A stretch of 61,994 nucleotides of DNA from an uncultured Francisellaceae bacterium (GTDB lineage Bacteria; Pseudomonadota; Gammaproteobacteria; UBA6186; Azoamicaceae): positions 1 to 61,994 of the forward strand of contig CAIVQA010000019.1 of NCBI GenBank assembly GCA_903907935.1, read 5' to 3'. Made by a program: the position numbers and the translations under genes. The notes under the pieces are model-generated. The model saw only the letters and a program-made list of their open reading frames with translations. It searched no databases and was not told the origin of the DNA. Shown in pieces: positions 37,369 to 46,292 of the stretch; position 1 is the first letter of the stretch, and every line of letters starts with the position of its first letter.

Positions 37369-38352
37369 TTAGTGTATACTCAAAAATGAACTATCTAAAT
37401 CTAGATCTTTTAAATATTGCTTTAACATTTCTAATGCATTAAGTTGAATTTGTCTTATTCTTTCTTTAGTTAAACCCATCGCCTCACCTATTGTTTCTAA
37501 AGTATCTTCTTCTGATCCAAACAAACCATAACGTCTAATTATAACTTCTTTATAATTAAATGGAAGTTTTTCTAGCCATTTTGTTAAAAATTGAGAGAGA
37601 TCTTCTTGTTGTAAGATTTTTTCTGGGTCATTCGAGATAATAGGATCTAATAGATTTTCTACTAATTGAAATTCGTTATAATGATTAGAGATGGCATCCA
37701 TATATATAGTGGTCTCTGATAACATAAATAATTCTCGTACTTGTTTGTTAGACATCCTAGTTGCTTTAGAAATTTCCTGTACACTAGGTAGGGTTCCTAG
37801 ATTTTTTTCTAACAGTTCTGTAGTACGTATACATTTACTGATCTTTCTTAACATATGTACCGGTAAACGTACTAATCTAGATTGGTTCATGATGGCAAAT
37901 TCTATCGCTTGTTTGATCCACCAAACTGCATAGGTTGAAAATCTAAATCCTAAGGCAGGGTTAAATTTTTCTACTGCTTTAATTAATCCGATATTTCCTT
38001 CTTCTATTAAGTCTTCTAATAATAATCCCCTGTTTTTATAGTGTTTTGCAATTTTTACTACTAGCCGTAGATTAGCTTTAACCATTTTATTTCTGGCTGT
38101 TGGATCTCCTTGTTGAATTTTTAATGCTAAATTTTTTTCTTGTTCTTTGGTTAATAATACTTCTGAATTAATTTTATTAAAATAAGTTTTTTTGAGATCT
38201 AGATCATCTTTATAGTGTTTAGAGGTGGATGTTTCTGAGAGTTCGATTGTGTTATTTGTAGAAATTATTTCATCAATAGCAGGTATTAGATCCATAGTGT
38301 TTAGATCTTCAGTATTAGTGATAGGGTTGGTATGTTTATAAGTTATTTTCAT
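37369..38352 (-). CDS. rpoS: RNA polymerase sigma factor RpoS
   Basis: Stationary-phase/stress sigma factor. 327 residues. Region 1.2-2 has [35 protein letters not shown] and [19 protein letters not shown]. Region 3 has [12 protein letters not shown], and region 4 has [22 protein letters not shown]. The absence of a long region 1.1 and the nlpD-rpoS linkage separate it from RpoD. In intracellular relatives RpoS controls the switch to the transmissive form (family knowledge). Confidence 0.95.
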   Translation of the reverse strand: MKITYKHTNPITNTEDLNTMDLIPAIDEIISTNNTIELSETSTSKHYKDDLDLKKTYFNKINSEVLLTKEQEKNLALKIQQGDPTARNKMVKANLRLVVKIAKHYKNRGLLLEDLIEEGNIGLIKAVEKFNPALGFRFSTYAVWWIKQAIEFAIMNQSRLVRLPVHMLRKISKCIRTTELLEKNLGTLPSVQEISKATRMSNKQVRELFMLSETTIYMDAISNHYNEFQLVENLLDPIISNDPEKILQQEDLSQFLTKWLEKLPFNYKEVIIRRYGLFGSEEDTLETIGEAMGLTKERIRQIQLNALEMLKQYLKDLDLDSSFLSIH

Positions 38353-38353
38353 A

Positions 38354-39097
38354 TTATTTTTTCGCTAATACTTGTAAAGGATCAATTGGTTTACCTTTGT
38401 ATCTAATTTCAAAATGTAGTACCACTCTAGTTGCTTCGCTATCTCCCATAGTTGCTATTTGTTGTCCTTTTGTTACTGTCTGTTGTTCTTTTACTAAAAT
38501 TTTTTCATTGTGTGCGTAAGCACTTAAAAAATCTTTATCATGTTTAATAATTATTAAATTACCATAACCACGCAAATTATTACCACTATATACAACTTTA
38601 CCGTTAGCAGTTGATATTATTGGATCACCTTTTTTGCCAATAATATCTATACCATTTACTTTATTTGGGCCATTAGCTATAAATTGTTTAATAATAGGAC
38701 CATTTGTTGGCCAAGCCCAATTTTTGTTATTATGATATTTGACTGATTCTTGAGTATTATAGTTCTCATTTTTATTATAATTATGTTCTGTTTTAATAGT
38801 TTGTGGTTTTTTTGTTGTAAGTACTCTTGATTTTGATAAAGTACTTTGGTGTTGATGTAATGTAGATAATTTTAATCTTTGACCCCTACTAAGGGTGTGT
38901 GGGGCCCTAATATTATTAACCTTTATTAATTGTTCTAATTTTATGTTATGTTTTTTAGCAATTGAATATAAAGTTTCTCCAGGTTTTACTATATGATAAT
39001 TATGGTGTTTAAGAGATCTAAAATTTTTATAATAGCTGCAAGAGCATAGGCTAAAAATAGTTAATATATAACAAAAAAAAACAGTAATTTTTTTCAC
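38354..39097 (-). CDS. nlpD: NlpD murein hydrolase activator lipoprotein
   Basis: Outer-membrane lipoprotein that activates the amidase AmiC at the division site. 247 residues: lipobox LCSC near residue 19, a LysM domain ([20 protein letters not shown]), and a C-terminal LytM/M23 domain. The M23 metal residues are degenerate (VNGIDIIG instead of HxGxD), as in all NlpD, so it regulates rather than cuts. The start is GTG, overlapping the yqaA stop by four bases. Upstream of rpoS, as in most Gammaproteobacteria. Confidence 0.94.
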   Translation of the reverse strand: MKKITVFFCYILTIFSLCSCSYYKNFRSLKHHNYHIVKPGETLYSIAKKHNIKLEQLIKVNNIRAPHTLSRGQRLKLSTLHQHQSTLSKSRVLTTKKPQTIKTEHNYNKNENYNTQESVKYHNNKNWAWPTNGPIIKQFIANGPNKVNGIDIIGKKGDPIISTANGKVVYSGNNLRGYGNLIIIKHDKDFLSAYAHNEKILVKEQQTVTKGQQIATMGDSEATRVVLHFEIRYKGKPIDPLQVLAKK

Positions 39098-39681
39098 AAT
39101 TTATAGAATATGGTATAACCTAATACTAATAAAGCTATTATTATTAAAAAAATTTTACTATATTTGGCTAAAAATGCACGGCAAAACTGATCTATTTTGT
39201 TACCTTTAAATCTCATTAAACTAGATACTAAAAAAAATCTTAATCCTCTTCCTAAGATAGAAGCCAAAATAAATCCAGGCAAACTAAACCTTAATACACC
39301 AGCACCAATAGTAAACATTTTATATGGGATAGGAGTAGCACCAGCTAGTAATACCGATAAAAACCCCCATTTATCAAACCATTCTAGTACAGTTTGATAA
39401 GCACCTAAATAACCAAATTTAACAATAAATGGTTGCATTACTGATTCAAACAAAAAATAACCTAAAAAGTAACCAAATATTCCACCGAGAACAGAAAATA
39501 AAGTAGCAATAGTAGCATAGTGCCAAGCCGATTTTGGTTTAGCCATGGACATTGGTGCCAACATTACATCTGGTGGTACCGGTAAAAATGATGATTCAGT
39601 AAAACTTAATAATGCTAGAAAAAAAGGTGCTTTTGGGTGTATTGCCCAACGTAATGTCATATCATATAAAGCGGTTAACAT
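39094..39681 (-). CDS. yqaA: YqaA-type DedA/VTT-domain membrane protein
   Basis: 195 residues with four to five hydrophobic segments. [25 protein letters not shown] is the DedA/SNARE-associated (VTT) entry motif, and [14 protein letters not shown] the second. Proteins of this superfamily handle lipid scrambling or membrane homeostasis. It takes the place between surE and nlpD where pcm lies in many relatives. AGGGA lies 9 bases before the start, preceded by a small palindrome. Confidence 0.9.
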   Translation of the reverse strand: MLTALYDMTLRWAIHPKAPFFLALLSFTESSFLPVPPDVMLAPMSMAKPKSAWHYATIATLFSVLGGIFGYFLGYFLFESVMQPFIVKFGYLGAYQTVLEWFDKWGFLSVLLAGATPIPYKMFTIGAGVLRFSLPGFILASILGRGLRFFLVSSLMRFKGNKIDQFCRAFLAKYSKIFLIIIALLVLGYTIFYKL

Positions 39682-39696
39682 GCTTGTGATCCCTTT

Positions 39697-39712
39697 GGAA
39701 CGTGTACGTTCC
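39697..39712. promoter_or_regulatory. Perfect palindrome between surE and yqaA
   Basis: GGAACGT, 2 bases, ACGTTCC: a 7-base perfect inverted repeat, flanked by TT and TT/CCAA. It lies between the surE stop and the yqaA ribosome site. A related sequence (GAAACGTGTATGTTC) occurs at 31942, upstream of the abiE promoter. It could be a protein site or a small mRNA hairpin. Confidence 0.35.
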
Positions 39713-39718
39713 TTCCAA

Positions 39719-40486
39719 TTAATATTCTAAATTCTCTGCCCAATTACGTACTGCTTCCATATGGCCATAATGAGTAACATCCATTTTTAATGGAGTTATA
39801 GATACATAATTATTTTGAATAGCATGAAAATCTGTGCCTACCCCAGCATCTTGTGCTATACCTGCTAACCCTATCCAATACCCAGTTTTACCACGAGGAT
39901 CTGTGGTTTTAATCATATTTTCTGCTTGATGTCGGCTACCTAAACGAGTAACTTGGTATCCTTTAATTTGATCATATGGTACATCAGGAACATTAACATT
40001 TAAAATGGTATCTTTGGTGAGTGGTTTTTTAATTATTTGTTGTATGATATTTCTAGCAACTGTAGCTGCTGTAGCATAGTATTTACATCCTCCGTCACCA
40101 GCTAATGATATAGCTACAGAAGGGAATCCCAAAAAGCGTCCTTCAGTGGCAGCAGCTACTGTTCCAGAATATAGAACATCGTCACCCAAATTAGCACCAT
40201 TATTAATACCAGCAACTACCATGTCGGGATCAGAAAAATTTTTTGAAAAATCTTGACAAGTAAGAGCATAATGCACGCAATCAGTTGGGGTACCATTAAG
40301 TAACATAAATTCGTTATCTAATTCCGTAGGGTAAAGAGGTCTACTTAAGGTTAATGATTTACTAGCTGCGCTACGATCTCGATCTGGGGCAATAACTTTA
40401 ACTGATGCAATTGGTTTTAAGGCTTCATAAAGAGCACGTAGGCCAGGTGCATATACTCCATCATCATTACTTAATAAAATTTTCAT
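39719..40486 (-). CDS. surE: 5'/3'-nucleotidase SurE
   Basis: Nucleoside monophosphate phosphatase of the stationary-phase survival cluster. 255 residues from ATG 40486 (MKILLSNDDGVYAPG, with the metal Asp-Asp). SGTVAAATEGRFLG and VAGINNGANLGDDVLYSGT supply the Asn and further metal ligands. The start lies inside the end of ftsB (20-base overlap). Same gene string as yqaA, nlpD and rpoS. Confidence 0.96.
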   Translation of the reverse strand: MKILLSNDDGVYAPGLRALYEALKPIASVKVIAPDRDRSAASKSLTLSRPLYPTELDNEFMLLNGTPTDCVHYALTCQDFSKNFSDPDMVVAGINNGANLGDDVLYSGTVAAATEGRFLGFPSVAISLAGDGGCKYYATAATVARNIIQQIIKKPLTKDTILNVNVPDVPYDQIKGYQVTRLGSRHQAENMIKTTDPRGKTGYWIGLAGIAQDAGVGTDFHAIQNNYVSITPLKMDVTHYGHMEAVRNWAENLEY

Positions 40487-40763
40487 TAGCAATCTCTATA
40501 ACTCTATAATAGGTTTCATTTTTTTTGATCATCCCAAAAACCACTCTAGCATGTTCTTCGATGGACTTGGGATCCTTTTTTAAGCGTTCTATACTACTAA
40601 GTAAAGTATTATTTCTAATTTGTAAATTATTTAATTCTATTTGTTTTTGTTCAATTTCGTTATTAAGTTTTATTATAGCATGTATCCCATCTGGTCTACA
40701 CCATAACTTAAATTGCAAATTAAGGGAGATAATTATTAAGGCTATTATAGTTATTTTGGTCAT
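40467..40763 (-). CDS. ftsB: Cell-division protein FtsB
   Basis: Small bitopic protein of the FtsQLB complex. 98 residues: an N-terminal membrane helix (ITIIALIIISLNLQF), a coiled coil (about 28-62), and the conserved tail EEHARVVFGMIKKNETYYRV. It lies directly after eno (4 bases), the usual eno-ftsB pair; ispD, which often follows, is replaced here by surE. Confidence 0.95.
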   Translation of the reverse strand: MTKITIIALIIISLNLQFKLWCRPDGIHAIIKLNNEIEQKQIELNNLQIRNNTLLSSIERLKKDPKSIEEHARVVFGMIKKNETYYRVIEIANENFIK

Positions 40764-40767
40764 GCAA

Positions 40768-42045
40768 TTAGTATAAATCTTCTTCTATTTTTAATAAACG
40801 ATTATATTTAGCAATTCGATCAGTACGGCATACTGAACCAGCTTTAATTTGTTTGGCTCCGGTTGCTACTGCTAAATCTGCAATAAAAACATCTTCAGTT
40901 TCCCCAGAACGATGGGAAATTATATAATTGTAATTATTTTTTTTAGCTAAATATATAGTATCAAATGTTTCTGATAAAGTTCCAATTTGATTAGTCTTAA
41001 TTAAAATAGCGTTAGCAATCGGTTGATCTTGTGTTTGCCCAATTTTTAAAATTTGTTCAAAAATTTTATGATTAGTTACAAAGAGATCATCCCCGATTAA
41101 TTGTATTTTGTGGCCCAACTGTTTGGTTAATAGTTGCCATCCTTCGATATCATCTTCGCTTAAACCATCTTCTATAGAAATAATTGGGTAATCATTAACC
41201 CAAGTGACTAACTTTTTGATTAATTCTTTAGTAGATAATTGCTGATCTTGTAAAATGTAACAATTGTTTTTAAAAAATTCATTAGCTGCCAAATCTAGAG
41301 CCAAGGCTACGTCTTTATTAATAATTAAGCCGGTTTCTCTGATTGCTAATAAAATATAGTCCATAGCCTGTTCTGGAGAGTTTAAATTTGGCGCAAAACC
41401 ACCTTCGTCACCAACAGTAGTAGTTAATTTATGTTTTTTTAAGATTGTTTTTAAAGAATAGAAAATTTCTACGGAAAATCTTAAGGCTTCCTTAAAATTT
41501 GGTGCTCCGATGGGTGCTATCATAAATTCTTGGATTGATAAGCTATTATCTGCATGTATCCCACCATTAATGATATTTATTAAAGGTGTAGGAATAAAAA
41601 ATTTGTTTTGATCTTTAGATTCATCGTTGGACTGAAAAATATTTCGTAAGTATTGGTATAATTCTAATTTATGATAATTAGCACTAGCTCTAGCTACAGC
41701 TAAGGATACAGCTAAAATAGCATTAGCCCCTAAATTAGATTTATTTTCAGTACCATCTAATTCTATTAATAAGTGGTCTATATAATGTTGATTATCGGCT
41801 GGTTTGTTTAATAAAGCTGGCTGTATTTTAGTGATAATATTATTAATTGCATTAAGTACCCCTTTGCCCATATAGCGTTTAGGATTATTGTCTCGTAATT
41901 CTAATGCTTCTTTTTTCCCGGTTGAAGCACCAGATGGTACTTTGGCAATGCCAGAACAATTTTCTAGAAACACTTCTGCTTCTATAGTTGGATTGCCTCT
42001 AGAATCTAAAATTTCTCTGGCTTTAATAGCTTTTATTTTGCTCAT
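40768..42045 (-). CDS. eno: Enolase
   Basis: 2-phosphoglycerate to phosphoenolpyruvate. 425 residues with AREILDSRGNPTIEAEV at the N-terminus, SGASTGKKEALELRD, the metal/catalytic TVGDEGGFAPNL, SIEDGLSEDD, and the C-terminal ILIKTNQIGTLSET and SHRSGETED signature. No anomalies. First gene of the eno-ftsB-surE-yqaA-nlpD-rpoS-amgK-murU-birA string, which runs with no gap larger than 40 bases. Confidence 0.98.
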   Translation of the reverse strand: MSKIKAIKAREILDSRGNPTIEAEVFLENCSGIAKVPSGASTGKKEALELRDNNPKRYMGKGVLNAINNIITKIQPALLNKPADNQHYIDHLLIELDGTENKSNLGANAILAVSLAVARASANYHKLELYQYLRNIFQSNDESKDQNKFFIPTPLINIINGGIHADNSLSIQEFMIAPIGAPNFKEALRFSVEIFYSLKTILKKHKLTTTVGDEGGFAPNLNSPEQAMDYILLAIRETGLIINKDVALALDLAANEFFKNNCYILQDQQLSTKELIKKLVTWVNDYPIISIEDGLSEDDIEGWQLLTKQLGHKIQLIGDDLFVTNHKIFEQILKIGQTQDQPIANAILIKTNQIGTLSETFDTIYLAKKNNYNYIISHRSGETEDVFIADLAVATGAKQIKAGSVCRTDRIAKYNRLLKIEEDLY

Positions 42046-42096
42046 TGGTTATTCAAATTTTAAAAGATTATTAAAGAAAATACAAATATTTAATAA

Positions 42097-43245
42097 TTAA
42101 GCAGGAGATGGCCTCGAGGTTTTATAGGTTAATTGTTGTGTTTTATATAATTTTTCAAACCGTTTTTTTAATTGTTCATCATGTATGCTATCTAATAATT
42201 TATATTTTTCCACAATAGTTGGTGTTGTAGCGTAAATTTGTGAACCAACAGCGCCTATCAAATTTTTTATATTTACAGCAGGATCGATGTCAGGAGAGAA
42301 TTCAGGTCCTATAAATTCCAATTTTATATTCATTATACCATTTTGTCTGAAAGTTTTAGCTATGACAGCTTTTTGATATTCAACATGTGGTTGATTTGAT
42401 ACAAATGTTATAAGTGTGAATTCCGGATGAGTTTTTAGCCAATTTATTAATTCAAGAACAGTAGTCTCTGTAGTTGGTCTTGGTAGATCACCTTTAGGAG
42501 TATCAATAATTGTTACTGGTAATTTTTTTAACTTTATAGCATATTGTTCATATAACGATTGTATTAAGTCCGTTTCTGTTAAAGTGGTGATTGGTTTATC
42601 AAGCTTTTTAGCAAGAGTTGATAATTCTTCTTTAGTACCATCAATGGATACTCCATTTTTATCAAAAGTAATGTAGCGTTCGCCAGCTAACAATGCTAAT
42701 TCTTTTGATGATAATTTATTTTCTGCATATAGATTTTCAGCAAAAATTAGGCGTATCTTCATGGCACTTTTTCTAGCACCCAAAACACATATTACATCTC
42801 GATTATGAAATGCAGGAAGAACTTCATTAGTAATTCCCAATTTTTTTAGTGCTTCTAAAATTTGTGGTTGATCAGATTCTAATTTCATCCAATCGGATTC
42901 TTTAACGTCCCAGCGTTCTTGGGTTCCAGTACGAATGGTGAAATGTTTTTGAGTTAATTCTACAAATTCAATGATATTTTTAAGTACATCTTCAGAACTT
43001 TTTTCTTCATGCTTCAACAATTTTGAAATATCAGTAATACCTGATTTTTGTAATAAAAATTCAATAGCTTGTTTTTGTTGTGCATCTTTGAATCCATAAT
43101 CACTTAATACAAGCCATAAAGATTTAGGGCATGATAAGTTAGGTTGATTTAAACGATTTGCTAAATTATACGCAGCTAAGGTGGCTGTTCCAGCTAAAAA
43201 TCCATACAATATAGGCTTTTTTAATGCGGACGATAGGATTTTCAT
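42097..43245 (-). CDS. Unknown DUF218/YdcF-like protein with N-terminal membrane anchor
   Basis: 382 residues. The N-terminus (KKPILYGFLAGTATLAAYNLA) is a likely membrane anchor. A middle region has DVICVLGARKSAMKIRLIFA, and later ITFVSNQPHVEYQKAVIAKT; the pair resembles the VlGA...R...A and TSnpyHxxRA elements of DUF218 (SanA/YdcF) proteins. The 120-residue insert between them is unusual. The last 50 residues are Lys-rich. GGAG lies 8 bases before the start. It stands alone, divergent from the MFS gene. Confidence 0.6.
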   Translation of the reverse strand: MKILSSALKKPILYGFLAGTATLAAYNLANRLNQPNLSCPKSLWLVLSDYGFKDAQQKQAIEFLLQKSGITDISKLLKHEEKSSEDVLKNIIEFVELTQKHFTIRTGTQERWDVKESDWMKLESDQPQILEALKKLGITNEVLPAFHNRDVICVLGARKSAMKIRLIFAENLYAENKLSSKELALLAGERYITFDKNGVSIDGTKEELSTLAKKLDKPITTLTETDLIQSLYEQYAIKLKKLPVTIIDTPKGDLPRPTTETTVLELINWLKTHPEFTLITFVSNQPHVEYQKAVIAKTFRQNGIMNIKLEFIGPEFSPDIDPAVNIKNLIGAVGSQIYATTPTIVEKYKLLDSIHDEQLKKRFEKLYKTQQLTYKTSRPSPA

Positions 43246-43327
43246 AGTGTAACTCCTCTAAATTATTAAATGTTTTAAAATGTTATCATAATAAATTAAT
43301 TTCAACTATTTTTTTATTAAAGATAAC

Positions 43328-43356
43328 TGGAAAATGTGCACAGAATGCAGTATAAT
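43328..43356 (+). promoter_or_regulatory. Probable sigma-70 promoter of the MFS gene
   Basis: A perfect TATAAT at 43351-43356 is preceded, after 17 bases, by TGGAAA at 43328-43333, a partial -35. It lies 38 bases before the GTG start of the transporter and reads toward it. Confidence 0.45.
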
Positions 43357-43393
43357 GTTATCCCGTAATTACCTAAAGGAATAGGTTTTTAAA

Positions 43394-44563
43394 GTGCGCT
43401 TAGTATTTATTATCAACTTTCTATTGGCTATTTCTACTACTGTAGGTATGACTATTATCCCTTTTTTAGTAGTAGATTCATTAGGACTATCATTGGTTTT
43501 TCTTGGGTTAATAGAGGGTAGTACAGAATTTCTTTCTAATGTACTTCGTTTAACTAATGGAGTTTTGTTTGATAAAATAAAAAATAAACGCATAATTTTT
43601 ATTTTATCAATAGGGGTAGCCTTTATAGCAAAATTGTTATTGTTGATACCAAATGTATGGACAATAACTGGTTCTAAAACATTAGAGAGGGTGGCTAATG
43701 GTGCTTTCGCTTCCCCAAGAGATGCATATGTAGGAGAAAAAGCAAAAAATAAAGGATTAGCGTTAGGTTTTCTTGGTTTTTCAAAATCAGCAGGTTGTAT
43801 TTTAGGCCCATTAGTAGTTAGTATTTCTACCTTGTTTTTTGGAGATTTAAAAAATAATTTATATGCTTTTATTACATTTTGTTGTAGTCTCATTTTTTTA
43901 GCGTTTATTTCTTCTTTTTTTCTAAAAGTTAATATATCTATAAAATCAGAGTTTTCGTTTGATGAGCTAAAAGGGATTTTTAATAAAATAAAACCTACAT
44001 TATTATTAACCTTTTTATTTTTTTGTGGTAGATTTAATGACGGTCTTTTAATGATGTACTTAAAACAAAAAAATTTTCCGGAATGGTTTTATTTATCCAC
44101 TATTTCTATATTTAACTTTATCATGCTAATTAGTTCACCACTTATAGGTAATCAAATTGATCGTGGGCGCCTTAAAGAAATGGTTTGTGTTAGTATTGGA
44201 GCATTGGGTATTTTTAGTGTTATTTTTTATCAACTTAATTATTTAAGTTGGACTCTTGCAGTTTTAGGTCTAGTTGGATGGGGGATACAAAGGACTGGTT
44301 CACAAATTGTTTTTGCTTCTTTAATTTTTAAAAGTATAGATAAAGCTAATTATGGAACAGCTATAGGGATCTTTTATATTATTAGTGGTTTTGCAACTAT
44401 GTTATCTTCTTTTTTATGTGGTTATTTAGCTAAAAATAATTTTTTCCCAGTTGTATTTATATTAAGCGGTACTTGTTCATTATTAGCATTACTGTTTTCG
44501 ATGTATATGTTAAATAACAGAACTTCTTTGTTAAAGCTCGGTTTTGTTGTTAATAATGTATAG
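43394..44563 (+). CDS. Major facilitator superfamily transporter
   Basis: 389 residues with about 11-12 hydrophobic segments. The loop 2-3 region NGVLFDKIKNKRIIF resembles the GxLxDrxGrr MFS motif. TLERVANGAFASPRDAYVG lies in the region around helix 4-5. It resembles sugar-phosphate- or drug-type single-subunit carriers of the family, but the substrate cannot be told. The start is GTG with AAGGA upstream. The end overlaps rlmJ by 8 bases. Confidence 0.85.
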   Translation: MRLVFIINFLLAISTTVGMTIIPFLVVDSLGLSLVFLGLIEGSTEFLSNVLRLTNGVLFDKIKNKRIIFILSIGVAFIAKLLLLIPNVWTITGSKTLERVANGAFASPRDAYVGEKAKNKGLALGFLGFSKSAGCILGPLVVSISTLFFGDLKNNLYAFITFCCSLIFLAFISSFFLKVNISIKSEFSFDELKGIFNKIKPTLLLTFLFFCGRFNDGLLMMYLKQKNFPEWFYLSTISIFNFIMLISSPLIGNQIDRGRLKEMVCVSIGALGIFSVIFYQLNYLSWTLAVLGLVGWGIQRTGSQIVFASLIFKSIDKANYGTAIGIFYIISGFATMLSSFLCGYLAKNNFFPVVFILSGTCSLLALLFSMYMLNNRTSLLKLGFVVNNV

Positions 44564-45350
44564 CTACCAACATCGATATCATGCAGGGAATTTTGCAGAT
44601 CTACATAAGCATATAATTTTACTCGCTATTTTACAATTCTTACAGCAAAAAGAGACTTCTTTTTGTATATTAGATGCTTTTGCCGGAGAAGGTATTTATG
44701 ATTTACATAGTAAGGAAAGCCAAAAAAATCAAGAATATTTACATGGTTTTGGTAAAATCCAGCAAATATTAAATGTTCCATGTTTAATTCAAGAATTACT
44801 AAAAATTGCTAAAAAATATCAAATAGATGATCAAACATTTATATATCCTGGGTCCCCAGCTATTATTAATGCTAATTTACGCGAACAAGATCAAGCAATT
44901 TTTATCGAAAATCATCCTCAAGCCTATACTCAATTAAAAAAACATTTCGGTCAACAAAGGCAAATACATATTCATAAAAGAGATGCCATGGAAGCTATTA
45001 ATGCTTTAATTCCATTTAAGGAAAAACGAGGATTAATTTTTATTGATCCTAATTATGAAGTAAAAGAAGAATATAATACTATTTGTTCTGTAGTTAAAAT
45101 AGCAAGTTTGAAATTTTCTCAAGGTATTTATGTGATTTGGTATCCTTTATTACAGGAAGATAGGCATATTGAGTTATTAGCTGGATTACAAAATGCTTTC
45201 AATAATAATATTTGGAAACATGAATGGATCCCAGTAAACCATAATATGGAAGGCCTGTACGGTAGTGGTATTGTAATTATTAATCCACCATGGCAATTTA
45301 ATATGATAGTGCAAGAGAGTTTGCAATTTTTACAAGAAAATTTGCATTAA
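44556..45350 (+). CDS. rlmJ: 23S rRNA (adenine2030-N6)-methyltransferase
   Basis: Methylates A2030 of 23S rRNA. 264 residues from ATG 44556, giving the family opening MYSYQHRYHAGNFADLHKHI. An upstream in-frame TTG is rejected for that reason. LDAFAGEGIYDL is the SAM motif, and GLIFIDPNYE the catalytic DPPYE variant (Asn replaces the second Pro). Overlaps the MFS gene, so probably co-translated. Confidence 0.93.
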   Translation: MYSYQHRYHAGNFADLHKHIILLAILQFLQQKETSFCILDAFAGEGIYDLHSKESQKNQEYLHGFGKIQQILNVPCLIQELLKIAKKYQIDDQTFIYPGSPAIINANLREQDQAIFIENHPQAYTQLKKHFGQQRQIHIHKRDAMEAINALIPFKEKRGLIFIDPNYEVKEEYNTICSVVKIASLKFSQGIYVIWYPLLQEDRHIELLAGLQNAFNNNIWKHEWIPVNHNMEGLYGSGIVIINPPWQFNMIVQESLQFLQENLH

Positions 45351-45352
45351 AC

Positions 45353-45499
45353 TATACTGATCGCCCATGAGTTCTCGGGACTCTAAAAAACAAGTCGTGA
45401 AACTCGCCTTTCGCAAAGCAAAGAGCAACAGATGCCAAGGAGGCTCAAACAACACTCCTTGTTTTTTAGAGTACCGAGAACTCATGGGCGATCAATATA
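45353..45499 (+). repeat. Palindromic intergenic element, copy 7 (full length, A/A tips)
   Basis: Arms of 42 bases (45353-45394 with 45458-45499), two mismatches. Both tips are type A (TACTGATCGCCCATGAG). The core reads AGTCGTGAAACTCGCC...AGGCTCAAACAACACTCC on the + strand and ends in a CAAGGAG/CTCCTTG stem. It fills the space between the convergent rlmJ and enoyl-CoA hydratase genes, starting two bases after the rlmJ stop. Confidence 0.9.
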
Positions 45500-45503
45500 C
45501 AAA

Positions 45504-46277
45504 CTATAGATTTTTCTGTAAAAACTTCTTAATAAGAATTTGTGCTTCTGGTCCGGTTCTTAATTTTGCAATTGTTTTTATGCAAACTTCTAATTTTTCC
45601 AAAGAAACTTGCGATAAAGATAAACGTAATAATTTTTTGGTAGCCATTAATCCATCAAAACTTAAAGATAATAAATATTCAATGTTATCTAATGTAGTTT
45701 GTGGTAAATGGTTTAATAAAACAATTTCGTTTACTAATCCAGCATGCAGAGCTTGTTCTGCATTAAACGATTTGGCAGTTAGCATGTGGTATTTAGCAAA
45801 ATTTGGTTCCATAGCTTGTAATACAAATTGGCTAACAATGGCTGGAGCTAAACCTAGAGTTACTTCGGAAAAACAAAATTTACAGTTGTTGGCTGCAATT
45901 ACTAAGTCGGAAGAAGCGACTATACCGATTGCTCCACCATAAACATTGCCTTGTATAGTACAAACTACCGGTTTACTTAGGCTATAGAGATTAAACAACA
46001 TGGTAGCTAGTTGCCCAGCATCTTCTATATTTTGTTCTTCTGTATAATCGATAGATTCTTGCATCCAATTTAGATCAGCGCCAGCTGAAAAATGTTTACC
46101 ATTAGCGCTGATAACTAATAATTTTATATTTGGATTATTAGCTACTTGTTTAATATATTGATCAAGCTGCAAAATCATTTCTAAATTAAATGCGTTATAC
46201 ATTTTGGGGCGATTAAAAGTGATTGTTGCTACTTGGTTAGAGTGACTTAGAGAAAATAATATGTTTTCAGCAATCAT
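45504..46277 (-). CDS. Enoyl-CoA hydratase/isomerase family, methylglutaconyl-CoA hydratase-like
   Basis: 257 residues of the crotonase fold. GKHFSAGADLNWM forms the oxyanion/CoA loop, and NVYGGAIGIVASSDLVIA plus CFSEVTLGLAPA include the catalytic Glu. The SAGADLNWM and SEVxLGLxPA signatures are closest to LiuC/AtuE-type 3-methylglutaconyl-CoA hydratases of leucine breakdown. No other leucine catabolism gene is in the window, so the physiological substrate stays open. Confidence 0.85.
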   Translation of the reverse strand: MIAENILFSLSHSNQVATITFNRPKMYNAFNLEMILQLDQYIKQVANNPNIKLLVISANGKHFSAGADLNWMQESIDYTEEQNIEDAGQLATMLFNLYSLSKPVVCTIQGNVYGGAIGIVASSDLVIAANNCKFCFSEVTLGLAPAIVSQFVLQAMEPNFAKYHMLTAKSFNAEQALHAGLVNEIVLLNHLPQTTLDNIEYLLSLSFDGLMATKKLLRLSLSQVSLEKLEVCIKTIAKLRTGPEAQILIKKFLQKNL

Positions 46278-46292
46278 TGATTTTATTCCTTA

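Noticed and set aside
43369..43893. Antisense open frame over the MFS transporter
   Set aside because: Composition follows the complementary strand of transmembrane codons; no start signal.
45367..45942. Open frame starting inside palindromic copy 7 and running antisense to the crotonase-family gene
   Set aside because: Its first 40 codons are repeat sequence and the rest is the complement of a well-supported gene.
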